Source: Rhizobium oryzicola (GTDB lineage Bacteria; Pseudomonadota; Alphaproteobacteria; Rhizobiales; Rhizobiaceae). Taken from it: 64,000 bases of DNA. Positions 9,235 to 19,215 of the stretch are shown in pieces. The position numbers and the translations under genes were made by a program. The notes below the pieces were generated by a model. That model saw nothing but the letters and a program-made list of their open reading frames with translations. It did not search any database and was not told the origin of the DNA. The stretch is taken from contig NZ_JAUKWQ010000002.1 of the NCBI RefSeq assembly GCF_030504645.1, forward strand, positions 1-64,000, in the 5' to 3' direction. Position 1 is the first letter of the stretch. Every line of letters begins with the position of its first letter.

Positions 9235-10281
9235 TTAGCCACCCTGCAGGTTCATGCCCTGCAGGGATGCGCCGAGCAGGGCGAGCCCCACCAGCAGGAT
9301 GAAGAGCGCGCCGAGGATTTCGATCCCGGCTGAAACACGGTGCGCGGCGACCGAGCGGGGTCCGGCAAGGCGAACGGCAATGTCCTTCGCAGTCACTGCT
9401 ACGAGCGCCAGGATCGAAACCGTGATCGCCGTTCCCAGCGACATGGCAAGAACCGAGAGCGCTCCGCCGATATAGAGTCCGTTCAGGATCGAGAAGCTCA
9501 TGACTAGGATGGCGCCGGAGCAGGGGCGCAGGCCGACTGCGATGATAGCGGACCAGGCTTCCTGCAGGCCGAACTCACGGCCCTTCAGCGCCTCGGGATC
9601 CGGAATGTGCAACTCGCCGCAATCGGCGCAGTAGCTGCCGGCAGCCAGATCATTGTGGTTATGATCCACCTCGATCGCCTGGAAACGGAGGCCTGTCGGG
9701 CCCGCACCCGGTGCTGCATTTGCAAAGATGGGCAGTGAGGAACGCCGCGGCCAAAGCTCGTAAACCTTGCGGGCCAGCAGCCAGCCGCCGAACACGGCCA
9801 CCATGGCAAAGCTCGCCACTTCCATGGCCCAGGTCGCCTTCGTCATCGTGATGCCGGTGCCACGCAGTGCCAGATAGGCGACGGCCACAAGTGCAATCGC
9901 CATGGCCCCTTGTACCAAAGCCGAAATCAGCGAGATCAGGATGCCGCGCTTCAAGGCGGTCTCATTGGCGATCATGTAGGACGAGATGACCGCCTTGCCG
10001 TGGCCAGGGCCCGCTGCATGAAATACGCCATAGATGAAGGAAATGCTGATCAGCGTCTTCAAGGCCCACGGGTCCGTGCGCATGGCTTTCAACGCACTAG
10101 TCAGCGAACGATAGAAAGCCTGCTGGTTGACATTGATCCAGGCAAAGAAGGGACCGAGGAAGCCGGTCGTTTCGAATGAGGGCTCGGCAGCGCCAACGCC
10201 CAGCGGCGATTGTGCATGGGCAATGGCGGCAAACCCTGCGAGGGCGATCAAGGTGAGGGCTAGGGTTCGGCGGTTCAGCAT
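9235..10281 (-). CDS. NicO-family nickel/cobalt (divalent metal) transporter
   Basis: A 348-residue polytopic inner-membrane protein of the NicO/RcnA-like family. It has a signal-anchor N-terminus and the hallmark HAAGPGHGKA segment at residues 88-97. A second conserved helix has GLRPCSGAI near residue 250. The loop between the halves has possible metal ligands His207, His209, Cys218, Cys221 and His225. NicO members import or export Ni or Co; direction is not readable here. The gene overlaps the upstream DUF1007 gene by seven bases, the usual partner of NicO genes in proteobacteria, and the two probably form one uptake or efflux unit. Confidence 0.83.
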   Translation of the reverse strand: MLNRRTLALTLIALAGFAAIAHAQSPLGVGAAEPSFETTGFLGPFFAWINVNQQAFYRSLTSALKAMRTDPWALKTLISISFIYGVFHAAGPGHGKAVISSYMIANETALKRGILISLISALVQGAMAIALVAVAYLALRGTGITMTKATWAMEVASFAMVAVFGGWLLARKVYELWPRRSSLPIFANAAPGAGPTGLRFQAIEVDHNHNDLAAGSYCADCGELHIPDPEALKGREFGLQEAWSAIIAVGLRPCSGAILVMSFSILNGLYIGGALSVLAMSLGTAITVSILALVAVTAKDIAVRLAGPRSVAAHRVSAGIEILGALFILLVGLALLGASLQGMNLQGG

Positions 10282-10916
10282 GTCACCTCAAGCCGGGTTG
10301 CGAACATCTTCGTCATATCCGTGCCCGTCGGGTCGTTGAAGAAAGCTGCGGTCAGCGAATCCTTGTTCTGGGCAATCACCTCATCCGGGTTTGGTCGCAC
10401 AACCTTGCGCTTGCACGTGGCGAATGCCTTGCCTTCGGTCACAAGATCCTCGTCCTTGGGAAAATCGACGGCTGTGTACATGGAGGGATCATAGACACCG
10501 AAGGAGAGCTGGCCTTTCAGCTTTACCGGCTGCGTTGGTTTTACCGCGAAGAAGGCCAGGATCTGTTGATCCTTGTAGACCACATGGATGACATCAGGTT
10601 TGGCCACCGGGATGTTCTTTCCATCGACCGTAATGGTCGTGAAGTAGTGAAAATCTGCGAGCGACTTGCGCATCGTCTCACCCAGCTCGGCCAGTTCCTT
10701 GTCGTCGAGCTTCAGGTCTGCATTTTTGTCGAAATCGAGCAGGACGCTGGAGGAAAAGACCTCGTCGAAACGCCAGACATTGCGGAGTTCCGCAAGGTTG
10801 CCGTCGGCGCCGGCCAATACCTCCAAGCGCGCATCCACGAAGATGTGCGGATGTGCGAACGCCTGCCAAGGCAGCAATGCGAAAGCGGTGGCTGCGAGCC
10901 ACCCAAGCTTTGTCAT
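10275..10916 (-). CDS. DUF1007 family periplasmic protein, partner of NicO transporter
   Basis: A 213-residue protein starting with a signal peptide that ends AFA|HPHIF; the mature N-terminus HPHIFVD and the acidic KNADLKLDDKELAEL stretch fit DUF1007, a family of probable periplasmic metal-binding accessory proteins found with NicO transporters. I put the start at the ATG 10916; the longer frame to 10982 adds residues with no signal-peptide logic. It lies downstream of the LysR gene and overlaps the NicO gene, supporting co-translation. The His-x-His N-terminus may bind metal, which is inference. Confidence 0.82.
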   Translation of the reverse strand: MTKLGWLAATAFALLPWQAFAHPHIFVDARLEVLAGADGNLAELRNVWRFDEVFSSSVLLDFDKNADLKLDDKELAELGETMRKSLADFHYFTTITVDGKNIPVAKPDVIHVVYKDQQILAFFAVKPTQPVKLKGQLSFGVYDPSMYTAVDFPKDEDLVTEGKAFATCKRKVVRPNPDEVIAQNKDSLTAAFFNDPTGTDMTKMFATRLEVTC

Positions 10917-10983
10917 GACGTGATTCCAATTGCCCTTTGTGTTGATGTCGACTGCAAATGGGACGGAATTTCGGCTCCGCATT

Positions 10984-11874
10984 TCACACCTTCCTGAACC
11001 AGCTTGACAGGAAGTCTACAAATACGCGCACCTTTGCAGGCAGATACCGTCTATGCGGGTAGACTGCGTAGATGCCGCGATCCTTCACGATATAGTCTTC
11101 AAATAGGGAAACCATTTCCCCTGACCGGATGTGCGGGAGGGCTATGAAATCTGGGACCATGGCAAGTCCCAATCCGGCGCGCGCCGCCCGCAACGTTGCC
11201 TGCGGGGTGTTGACTTCCAGCGGACCCGTCACCGGGACGCTGATCAGGCCGCCACTCTGATCCTGAAAGCGGATATTGTTGTGCGAGCGTACATTGGTGT
11301 CGATGATGACAGGCTTGCCCACAAGGTCTTGCGGATGGTTCAGGGGACCGTGCTTTGCCACATAGTCTGGCGTGGCGCAGGCATAAACCCTGAAGTCGCA
11401 GAGCTTGCGGGCGATCATGCCGGAATCCTCCAGCTTGGTGATGCGGATCGCCAGATCGAAGCTTTCCTCAATGAGATCCACGAATCGATCTTCGGCGACG
11501 ATATCCAGTGATACGTCCGGGTGCTGCTTGGCAAAGTCGATAAGCGACTGGCCCACATCCGCGTCGATGAAGGTTCGCGGCACGGAAACCCGTAGGCGAC
11601 CTTTGAGGTCGGCATTGTTCTCACGCACGAGATCGGCGAGGTTATCGATCTCCTTGAGGATGTCGGCGGCGGTCCGAAAATAGGTGTGACCGGCTTCCGT
11701 GAGCGAGAACTGGCGGGTGGTGCGATTGAGCAGAAGCGCGCCCAGATCATCCTCCAGTTCGCGCACATATTTCGATAGAAGTGCCTTGGAGCGTCCGGTT
11801 CGCCGTGCTGCGGCGGAAAACCCTTCTGCTTCAACCACATCGATGAAGGCGCGCATGCGCGTCAGAGTATCCAC
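10984..11874 (-). CDS. LysR-family transcriptional regulator
   Basis: A 296-residue LysR-type regulator: helix-turn-helix at about 15-45 (GFSAAARRTGRSKALLSKYV), a linker helix, and a periplasmic-binding-like effector domain (about 85-290). The start is GTG 11874, with GAGAGG six bases upstream, giving DTLTRMRAFIDVVEAEGFS, the usual family N-terminus; the open frame to 11934 begins at a TTG with no ribosome binding site. It sits 67 bases upstream of the DUF1007-NicO pair on the same strand and 523 bases from the divergent ornithine decarboxylase gene. Targets cannot be assigned. Confidence 0.9.
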   Translation of the reverse strand: MDTLTRMRAFIDVVEAEGFSAAARRTGRSKALLSKYVRELEDDLGALLLNRTTRQFSLTEAGHTYFRTAADILKEIDNLADLVRENNADLKGRLRVSVPRTFIDADVGQSLIDFAKQHPDVSLDIVAEDRFVDLIEESFDLAIRITKLEDSGMIARKLCDFRVYACATPDYVAKHGPLNHPQDLVGKPVIIDTNVRSHNNIRFQDQSGGLISVPVTGPLEVNTPQATLRAARAGLGLAMVPDFIALPHIRSGEMVSLFEDYIVKDRGIYAVYPHRRYLPAKVRVFVDFLSSWFRKV

Positions 11875-11989
11875 ATCAGGCCTCTCTATGTTGCGATTCC
11901 TAGGTGAATGTTCCCCATGTTTTGTGCAACGCAAATTTTTGGCAGATGCTCAAAAAAGTGCTTGATTATGACGGGCGAAAATCTTATCT

Positions 11990-12397
11990 CCCGGCTTGCC
12001 CAAAGTCGCACGTGCCTGTGGGTGTCCGCCGACCCTCGATTAGGTGAGGTCATCGGTAAGGTACCTGGAACTAACCCCTCCAGTCGCTATTCCGGCCAAC
12101 CGGAAAATGCGAGGACATCTTGAAGCAACGACGGTGCGGGCCTTTCTGGTCTCTGCAGGCTTTCCATCAGCTTGCAATACTGAAGAGGCACACCATCATT
12201 GCCGGAAGTGCGGTTGGGATAATCCCTCCAATCCATGGCAGACAAAGCCGGATCAATGCTCTTGGCAGGGCGTTGACCCAAACCCTGCGCATCAGGCGCG
12301 AACGAAGCACCGGGATTTCCACCGGCCGGGCCTCGCTCACCTGTCTGCGCGTCTTTGTCCTTCGGCTCGCCGGAGAAGCTTAATAGGGATTAGACCA
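11990..12397 (+). promoter_or_regulatory. Long 5' leader of the ornithine decarboxylase gene, candidate speF-type RNA
   Basis: About 400 bases precede the decarboxylase ATG with no supportable gene. In alphaproteobacteria a conserved structured RNA called the speF motif is known upstream of this decarboxylase class. I see several possible stems here, for example GCAGGG (12265-12270) with CCCTGC (12282-12287), and the stretch around 12040-12090 is rich in G and C blocks that could pair. I did not align it to the family model, so the exact extent is not known. Confidence 0.45.
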
Positions 12398-13531
12398 ATG
12401 ACGACCGCTCGTATCCTTGACTTTCTTCGCACCGAACGTCCGGAAGGCCCGTGCCTCGTCGTGGACCTTGACGTTGTGCGCGACAATTTCCACGCGTTCC
12501 GTCATGCTCTGCCGGACAGCGCGATCTACTACGCCGTCAAGGCTAACCCGGAACCGGCGATCCTGAAGCTGCTCGCTTCTCTCGGCTCCAACTTCGACTG
12601 CGCATCGGTTGCCGAAATCCAGATGGCATTGACCGCTGGCGCGTCCGCTGAGCGCATCTCCTTCGGCAACACGATCAAGAAGGAGCGCGATATCGCACGC
12701 GCCTTCGAACTTGGCGTTGGCCTTTTCGCGGTCGACAGCCATGAGGAAGTCGAAAAGGTTGCCCGTACAGCCCCAGGCGCACGCGTGTTCTGCCGTGTTC
12801 TCACGGATGGCGAAGGCGCTGAGTGGCCTCTGTCGCGCAAGTTCGGCTGCGTGCCGCAGATGGCCGTCGATGTTCTGGTCTATGCGCACCAGCTTGGCCT
12901 GGAATCCTACGGGGTTTCCTTCCATGTCGGCTCGCAGATGACCAAGGTCGACGCGTGGGACGCAGCTCTTGGCGATGCCAAGCGTGTTTTCGCACAGCTG
13001 GCCAAGCAGGGCATTTACCTGCAGATGGTCAACATGGGCGGCGGCTTCCCGACGAAGTACCTGCGTGACGTGCCTTCGGCAGAAGCCTATGGCAAGGCCA
13101 TCTTCGCCTCGCTGCGCAAGCACTTCGGTAACAACCTGCCGAAGACGATCATCGAGCCGGGTCGCGGCATGGTCGGCAATGCGGGCGTGATCAAGGCGGA
13201 AGTGGTTCTGGTGTCCAAGAAGTCGGACAATGACGAACATCGCTGGGTCTTCCTCGACATCGGCAAGTTCGGCGGTCTGGCCGAAACCATGGACGAAGCC
13301 ATCCGCTACCCGATCCGCACCGAACGTGACGCCGACGAAATGGAAGCTTGCGTGATCGCCGGTCCGACCTGCGATTCCGCCGACGTGCTGTACGAGAAGA
13401 ACATGTATCCGCTGCCGATCACGCTGACAGTGGGCGATGAGGTTCTGATTGAAGGTACCGGTGCCTACACCACAACGTATTCGGCGGTTGCGTTCAATGG
13501 CTTCGATCCGCTGAAGGCCTATGTGATCTGA
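12398..13531 (+). CDS. Ornithine (lysine/ornithine) decarboxylase, PLP-dependent, alanine-racemase fold
   Basis: A 377-residue group IV decarboxylase of the eukaryotic-ODC type, converting ornithine to putrescine (some relatives also lysine to cadaverine). The PLP-binding lysine is Lys48 in YYAVKANP, the phosphate-binding EPGR is residues 253-256, and the catalytic Cys325 lies in PTCDSADVLY. HVGSQ near 176-180 is also typical. The start is the ATG at 12398; the long upstream open frame is part of the leader. A GNAT gene follows 85 bases after its stop; an attenuation-like or stabilising hairpin lies directly after the stop. Confidence 0.94.
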   Translation: MTTARILDFLRTERPEGPCLVVDLDVVRDNFHAFRHALPDSAIYYAVKANPEPAILKLLASLGSNFDCASVAEIQMALTAGASAERISFGNTIKKERDIARAFELGVGLFAVDSHEEVEKVARTAPGARVFCRVLTDGEGAEWPLSRKFGCVPQMAVDVLVYAHQLGLESYGVSFHVGSQMTKVDAWDAALGDAKRVFAQLAKQGIYLQMVNMGGGFPTKYLRDVPSAEAYGKAIFASLRKHFGNNLPKTIIEPGRGMVGNAGVIKAEVVLVSKKSDNDEHRWVFLDIGKFGGLAETMDEAIRYPIRTERDADEMEACVIAGPTCDSADVLYEKNMYPLPITLTVGDEVLIEGTGAYTTTYSAVAFNGFDPLKAYVI

Positions 13532-13538
13532 TTTCGCG

Positions 13539-13560
13539 GGCTCCGGTTTTTACCGGAGCC
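13539..13560 (+). terminator. Hairpin after the decarboxylase gene
   Basis: GGCTCCGGT and ACCGGAGCC make a perfect nine-pair stem with a TTTT loop, eight bases after the stop codon. The T-run is in the loop and not after the stem, so termination is uncertain and a 3'-end stabilising role is as likely. Confidence 0.5.
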
Positions 13561-13616
13561 GCACCCACCCTTATTCATCCGAGCCGTTTGAACGGTATTG
13601 AGCTTCGGAGGCCGCC

Positions 13617-14207
13617 ATGGCCGCTGTTCTTGACACTGTGCGCGCATTGTTTGCGCCTGATACCTTTACCGTTGCCGAGGAAAACCCGGCTGATGTCGTT
13701 GCCCGCGAAGCGCTGCTGGATCGCCAGATGGGTGCCGACCGCCGCAAGAAGTCTTCCGAAAAACTGCGTCGCGGTCGTCTGCCGGCCCAGGGCCTGGCCT
13801 TGGTCGCCCGCGATTCCAAGGGGCATGTTATCGGCACCGTCCGCCTGTGGAATGTCGAGGCCGGCGTTGGCCGCGATGGCGTTCCAGTCGAGGCACTTCT
13901 GCTTGGCCCACTGGCGGTTGACTCGGCCCATGAGGGCAAGGGCATCGGCTCGGCTCTGATGCGCGCCGCCATCACCGAAGCGGCCCGCCGTGGTCATGGC
14001 GCGATCCTGCTCGTGGGTGATGCACCGTATTATGAGCGATTCGGCTTCTTTGCCGACAAGACCCGGCACCTCATGATGCCGGGCCCCTTCGCCCGTGAGC
14101 GCTTTCTCGCGCTTGAACTGAAGGACGGCTGGCTGGAAGCCGCCGCCGGGATGCTGGCGGCAAGCGGCCGGAAACTGTCGCGCCCGACACTGAAGCGGGC
14201 TGCATAA
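13617..14207 (+). CDS. GNAT family N-acetyltransferase
   Basis: A 196-residue acetyltransferase. The conserved CoA-binding motif A is visible as LLLGPLAVDSAHEGKGIGSALMRAA (about 95-120), where Gly-rich GKGIG binds the pyrophosphate, followed by GHGAILLVGDAPYYERFGF, motif B. It follows the decarboxylase gene and could act on an amine such as a polyamine; that is inference only. GGAGG precedes the ATG. Confidence 0.88.
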   Translation: MAAVLDTVRALFAPDTFTVAEENPADVVAREALLDRQMGADRRKKSSEKLRRGRLPAQGLALVARDSKGHVIGTVRLWNVEAGVGRDGVPVEALLLGPLAVDSAHEGKGIGSALMRAAITEAARRGHGAILLVGDAPYYERFGFFADKTRHLMMPGPFARERFLALELKDGWLEAAAGMLAASGRKLSRPTLKRAA

Positions 14208-14252
14208 GTCCATCTCCGGCGCGCGTCCGCGCTGTCCATAGGCGAAGGAAGA

Positions 14253-14291
14253 GGCCGGTGCTCCAACCCTGCGGAGCGCCGGCCTTTATTT
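14253..14291 (+). terminator. Rho-independent terminator after the acetyltransferase gene
   Basis: GGCCGG-T-GCTCC pairs with GGAGC-G-CCGGCC around an 8-base loop, and the 3' side is followed by TTTATTT. This ends the decarboxylase-acetyltransferase unit. Confidence 0.8.
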
Positions 14292-14394
14292 CTTGCAAAA
14301 TCGCTGTGCCGACCGATTCTGCTGAGGCATTCCTGCAACAGTTGTGGACAGCGGTTGCGAGACGGGTTCTGAGCTTGGCAAACGTCAAATCGCA

Positions 14395-14408
14395 TTGATC
14401 GAAATCAA
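14395..14408 (+). promoter_or_regulatory. FNR/FixK-type box upstream of ompW
   Basis: TTGATCGAAATCAA is a perfect TTGAT-N4-ATCAA palindrome, the exact anaerobox consensus bound by FNR, FnrL and FixK proteins. Its centre lies about 72 bases before the ATG of the OmpW gene, which would allow the usual -41.5 placement for a start site near 14443. No other match was noticed in the window's intergenic regions. Confidence 0.72.
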
Positions 14409-14473
14409 CGAGCTGCATGCACGCGCTGCTACTCCTCTCTTCATCACAGAATGGACGTTTCGAGGAGAATGAC

Positions 14474-15166
14474 ATGATCAAGTTTGCGCCCGCCATTGTC
14501 GCCGGCCTTCTGGCAACGACAAGCATCCTGGCTGCCGGCGCGGCTTGCGCCGCCGATGTAACCGCTGCTGCTCCGGCTCCCGTTGCGACGGAAGCTGCCC
14601 CTTCGCTCAGCCCTTGGCAGATCCGCGTTCGCGCGCTTGGCGTGATCCCGAACGACTCCGGTTCGGTCAATGGTGTTGCTGGTTCGGATCTCAAATACAG
14701 CAACTCAATCACGCCCGAACTGGATATCAGCTATTTCTTCACGGAAAATTGGGCAGCCGAGCTGATCCTCGGTACGACAAGCTCCAAGATTGCTGGTGAC
14801 GGTTCGCTTGCGGGTGTGAATGTCGGCAAGACCTGGATCCTGCCTCCCACTGTTACGCTGCAATATCACTTCACAGATTTCGGTGCATTCCGCCCTTACG
14901 TTGGTGCGGGCTTGAACTACACCTTCTTCTACAACGAATCGGAGAAGGCTGGTTTTCGTAACCTCAAGGTCGATAACCACGTTGGTGCGGCTCTGCAGGT
15001 CGGCTTCGACTACATGCTCGACGAGCACTGGGGTGTGAACTTCGATGTCAAGAAGATCTTCCTGAAGACCGACTGGTCGGCTGATCACCAGACGCTTGGC
15101 CCGCTCTCGGGCAAGGCCAAGCTCGATCCCTGGCTGATCGGCGCCGGTGTAACCTATCGCTTCTAA
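14474..15166 (+). CDS. ompW: OmpW-family outer membrane protein
   Basis: A 230-residue outer-membrane beta-barrel. A signal peptide ends near Ala27 (ACAA|DVTAAAP); the mature chain has alternating amphipathic strands (ISYFFTENWAAELIL, FRPYVGAGLNYTFFYN, AALQVGFDYMLDEHWGVNFDVKKIF) and the terminal Phe of bacterial outer-membrane proteins (TYRF). OmpW proteins form eight-strand barrels with a hydrophobic channel for small hydrophobic molecules. The ATG has GAGGAGA upstream; the longer frame from 14417 has none. The upstream FNR/FixK box suggests oxygen-dependent expression, as described for E. coli ompW. Confidence 0.9.
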   Translation: MIKFAPAIVAGLLATTSILAAGAACAADVTAAAPAPVATEAAPSLSPWQIRVRALGVIPNDSGSVNGVAGSDLKYSNSITPELDISYFFTENWAAELILGTTSSKIAGDGSLAGVNVGKTWILPPTVTLQYHFTDFGAFRPYVGAGLNYTFFYNESEKAGFRNLKVDNHVGAALQVGFDYMLDEHWGVNFDVKKIFLKTDWSADHQTLGPLSGKAKLDPWLIGAGVTYRF

Positions 15167-15384
15167 TTAGAAGCAACGAGACTCCAATTCCTGAAGGATC
15201 GTCTGGATGGGGGCATCCGGCACCGTGGCAGGTTTCTTCAGGGAATGGGAGGGAGCGGGGATCGGCGCTGACGTGCCGGTCCCCGCTGCCGTTTGTGCGC
15301 CTGTCTGCACTTTGGATAATGCGCGATTGCCCGATTGCCATATGGTGATGGACTTGATGACGTTTCTGCCTATTTTCCGCAGGT

Positions 15385-16071
<687 letters not shown>

Positions 16072-16098
16072 TAACCGCTTTGCTAAGATTAGGTAGGG

Positions 16099-17922
16099 TC
16101 AGGCGGCCCGTGATGTCCCGCGTCTGCTGACCTGCGTCTGACTATTGAATTGGAAGCGGTTCACAAGGCCGCGCAGGTTTTGCGCACCTTCCGCCAATGT
16201 CTGGCTGATCGCAGAGGTCTCCTCCACCATTGCCGCATTCTGTTGGGTCATCTTCTCGAAACTCTGAATCGCATTCGAGATTTCGTCCAGTCCCGAAGCC
16301 TGCTCACGAGAGGCCGTTGCGACAGCATCAATATTCACATCGATGCGTTCCACGAAGCTGCCGATCTGGCTCAGTGCCTGACCCGTCCTATCGACAAGCG
16401 TAACGCCGGAGGATACCTCGGCGCTGGTGCGCTGGATCAGAGCATCGATCTCCCGGGCGGCGTTGGCGGAACGCTGAGCGAGTTCGCGCACTTCCTGCGC
16501 TACCACGGCAAAGCCTTTGCCTGCTTCGCCTGCACGGGCTGCTTCAACGCCGGCGTTGAGCGCCAGCAGGTTCGTCTGAAAGGCGATGTCATCGATAACC
16601 GTAATGATCTTGCCGATCTCGCCGGAAGCGCCTTCGATGCGGTCCATGGCGAGCACGGCATTGCGGACCACTTCGCCAGACGCCACAGCACATTCTCGCG
16701 CCTCACGCACCAGTTGGCGCGTAGCGTGAGCCTTTTCCGATGAGTTCCGGACGGTGGAGGTGACCTGTTCCAACGCCGCCGAGGTTTCCTCAATGGCCGC
16801 TGCTTGTTGCTCGGTGCGAACAGCAAGGTTGTATGAGGCCTGATGGATTTCCTGACTATTCTCCACCAGATGCTGTGTTTCGTTCAGCACCTGATGCAGA
16901 GTTTGTTGGAAGGTTGCGATCGAGGAATTGAAATCCTGACGCAGGGTTTCGAAGCGGTCGTCAAATGGCGTGTTCAGCGTTGCGCTGATATTGCACTCTG
17001 CCAACCGGCGCAGACCAGACCCCAGGGCCTCGACGACGCCGCGCAAAGCTTCCGCCTCTATAGTTCTGTTCCGTTCACGCCGGTTGCGCTCTGCGTCTGC
17101 CTCTGCGCGTGCGGCTTCAGCATCTAGTTGCAGGCGCTGATTCTCGAGTCCCGCGGCACGAAACACTTCGACGGCCTGCGCGATGCGGCCGATTTCGTCA
17201 CTGCGATTGAGGAAGGGGGCCGCCTTCGAAAAATCGCCCTGCGCCATTTGGACCATGAATTCGGTAATATTTCCAAGCGGATTGAGAGCCCTGCGACGAA
17301 TAAAGAAGACAGTTCCCAGAGCGGTTGCGACCAAGACCACCGCAAGCGCAAGCGATAGAAACTCGCCGCTTGCGGTCTGCGCAGCGGAGAAGCTTTCCAT
17401 CTGCTGACCGTAGACATTAGCCATATCGACCAGATCGTTCACGGCCTTTTCGTGGTCGTGGAAGCGGACCTTGATCGTATCAAGCGCAGTGTCTATGGCC
17501 TGCTGGTTTCCGCCCTTCAACGCGGGCACATATTCCCTTTCGATCGCCTGCCAGACCAGATCACCCTTTGCAATCACGGCGTTGTAAAGCTGGGTGCGCA
17601 GATTGTCGGGAAGGGTGGATGTTTTCCAGTAATCGCGGCGCTCTTCATACTGCTTTTTCAGTACAGCGAGGCGCGCCATGTTGCCTTCCGCCGTTTCCGG
17701 CTGCGTAACTGCCTCATTCAAAAGGGCATAGGTCTCAATCAGGTAAAGCGGTGGTGGCAGGATATCGGCGACCAGATCCTTGCTATCCACGATCTGCCTG
17801 TAAATCGGGCCGTTGATCTTCAGCGTTTGGAGCGTCTTTCCACCCACAAGAGAGACGATGACGATGCCGGCAGCCAAGGCTAACCCAGCCGCTGTGACAA
17901 CCTTTGAGAGTGTAAGACGCAT
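16099..17922 (-). CDS. Methyl-accepting chemotaxis protein
   Basis: A 607-residue chemoreceptor: TM1 about 8-30, an all-helical periplasmic sensor (31-187) rich in charged residues, TM2 about 188-208, HAMP after about 210, then the signalling domain with the conserved tip [20 protein letters not shown]. The C-terminus RRGTSRAA has no CheR/CheB pentapeptide. It is a stand-alone gene, convergent with the SDR gene. The 286 bases upstream (17923-18208) separate it from the WD40 gene and hold its promoter plus a perfect palindrome. The ligand is unknown. Confidence 0.93.
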   Translation of the reverse strand: MRLTLSKVVTAAGLALAAGIVIVSLVGGKTLQTLKINGPIYRQIVDSKDLVADILPPPLYLIETYALLNEAVTQPETAEGNMARLAVLKKQYEERRDYWKTSTLPDNLRTQLYNAVIAKGDLVWQAIEREYVPALKGGNQQAIDTALDTIKVRFHDHEKAVNDLVDMANVYGQQMESFSAAQTASGEFLSLALAVVLVATALGTVFFIRRRALNPLGNITEFMVQMAQGDFSKAAPFLNRSDEIGRIAQAVEVFRAAGLENQRLQLDAEAARAEADAERNRRERNRTIEAEALRGVVEALGSGLRRLAECNISATLNTPFDDRFETLRQDFNSSIATFQQTLHQVLNETQHLVENSQEIHQASYNLAVRTEQQAAAIEETSAALEQVTSTVRNSSEKAHATRQLVREARECAVASGEVVRNAVLAMDRIEGASGEIGKIITVIDDIAFQTNLLALNAGVEAARAGEAGKGFAVVAQEVRELAQRSANAAREIDALIQRTSAEVSSGVTLVDRTGQALSQIGSFVERIDVNIDAVATASREQASGLDEISNAIQSFEKMTQQNAAMVEETSAISQTLAEGAQNLRGLVNRFQFNSQTQVSRRGTSRAA

Positions 17923-18181
17923 GCCCGTTCATCCTCTTGGCTGCGCGTCCAATAGGCACAGTAAATCGTGCCAACGGGTGTCAGCCGGCGGTTAGTAAGC
18001 CAATATCGACGCAATGAGACACAAATTTACACACGAAGGTCTCTATTCCTTCGTTCGGTATCACAGAAATTAAGACGCCAAATACTACCAGCTCGTTAAT
18101 CGTCACTTGAATTTTTAACTAAATTTTCCGTAACTGCAATCGTTGGTCATGCGCTTGCATGAGGAGCGCTTTTCACGGGAA

Positions 18182-18193
18182 ATGCAATTGCAT
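18182..18193. promoter_or_regulatory. Perfect 12-base palindrome between WD40 and chemoreceptor genes
   Basis: ATGCAATTGCAT lies 16 bases after the WD40 stop and 260 bases before the chemoreceptor start. It could be an operator or chance; no matching regulator is nearby. Confidence 0.2.
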
Positions 18194-18208
18194 CAGAATA
18201 TTAGGGAT

Positions 18209-19195
18209 TCAGGATGCAATGTCGACAATCCCGCAATCGCCAGCTTCAGACCCAAAGGCCAGAAGCTTGCCGGAATTGCTCCAGCTCAGCGCTGTGATTG
18301 CACCTTTCCCAGGACGGCGCAAAAGCGCCTCCTTACCATCGGCAACACGAACCGCAAGAATCATTCCATCAATGAAACCGATCGCAAGAACATCGTCGAC
18401 GGGATGGAAGGACACGCATGTGGCGAGAATGTTGGCACGAGTACCAAGTTCCAGCGGCGCCTTGCCCATGGGGCCATCCTTGCCAGCAAAGGGCCAGACG
18501 ATCGCGGCAGGTGCACCTGATGATGCCAGCCACTTACCTTTCGCCGACCAGGAAAGCGACTTGACCTTGGCGGGGTAGCCGGTCATGCGCATGTGGCGCG
18601 CTTCGCCGGCCTTGCCGTCCAATTTCCAGCCATGCAGCGCGTTTTCCTGCATGGTGGTGACGAGGAAACGGCCATCTGGTGAGAAGGTCACGCCTGTGTG
18701 GGCACCTTTCCAGTCCAGATCCACTGGCGGTGCTGTGGTCGTCACCCAATGCAGCGAAACACCGTTGTAGCGGGCAGCTGCAATGCGCAGACCCTTAGCC
18801 GCGAAAGCGAGACCTTCGACGGTGCGTTCCTCGGCAAATTCCTTTTCCGTGCCATCCGCCAGTTTGACGATGCTGCTCTTGCCATAGCTGAAGGCGACGG
18901 CGCCCTGTGGCCCGCCCGCGACGACCGAGATCCATTTGCGCGGAACCTCGGCAACGACAGTGACACTGCCATCTGGCTGGATACGGCAGACCTTGCCATC
19001 TTCGCCACCCGTCAGAAGGCTGTTGCTGAACGGGTCGCGAATGCACGTCAGAAGTCCGTTATGTGCCTCGGTTACCTGCTCGCCATTGTCGAGGCGGCGG
19101 ATCTCACCGGTCGCCGTCGCGAAAAAAGGCACGTCATTGATGAAGTGCGCGGCGAGCACATGCCCTTCGATGTCGAAAGGTGCAACGGTTGGCAT
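18209..19195 (-). CDS. WD40-repeat protein, partner of CobW-type zinc GTPase
   Basis: A 328-residue beta-propeller protein with about six to seven weak WD40 repeats, seen in motifs such as HTGVTFSPDGRFLVTTMQENALHGWKLDG, VKSLSWSAKGKWLASSGAPAAIVWPF and ITALSWSNSGKLLAFGSEAGDCGIVDI. There is no signal peptide. It starts 20 bases after the CobW-family gene and is probably co-transcribed with it under the upstream Zur-like box. WD40 proteins of this type recur next to Zur-regulated CobW genes in Rhizobiales, but their role is not known. Confidence 0.85.
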   Translation of the reverse strand: MPTVAPFDIEGHVLAAHFINDVPFFATATGEIRRLDNGEQVTEAHNGLLTCIRDPFSNSLLTGGEDGKVCRIQPDGSVTVVAEVPRKWISVVAGGPQGAVAFSYGKSSIVKLADGTEKEFAEERTVEGLAFAAKGLRIAAARYNGVSLHWVTTTAPPVDLDWKGAHTGVTFSPDGRFLVTTMQENALHGWKLDGKAGEARHMRMTGYPAKVKSLSWSAKGKWLASSGAPAAIVWPFAGKDGPMGKAPLELGTRANILATCVSFHPVDDVLAIGFIDGMILAVRVADGKEALLRRPGKGAITALSWSNSGKLLAFGSEAGDCGIVDIAS

Positions 19196-19215
19196 CGTCT
19201 CTTCTTTCCCGAATA

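Noticed and set aside
12044..12397. 118-codon N-terminal extension of the ornithine decarboxylase frame
   Set aside because: The family begins at the ATG 12398; the extension is Cys/Arg/Ser-rich leader sequence.
15159..15174. Perfect palindrome GCTTCTAATTAGAAGC at the ompW stop
   Set aside because: Short and AT-centred; the folded stem would be without loop, so neither a good terminator nor a clear operator.
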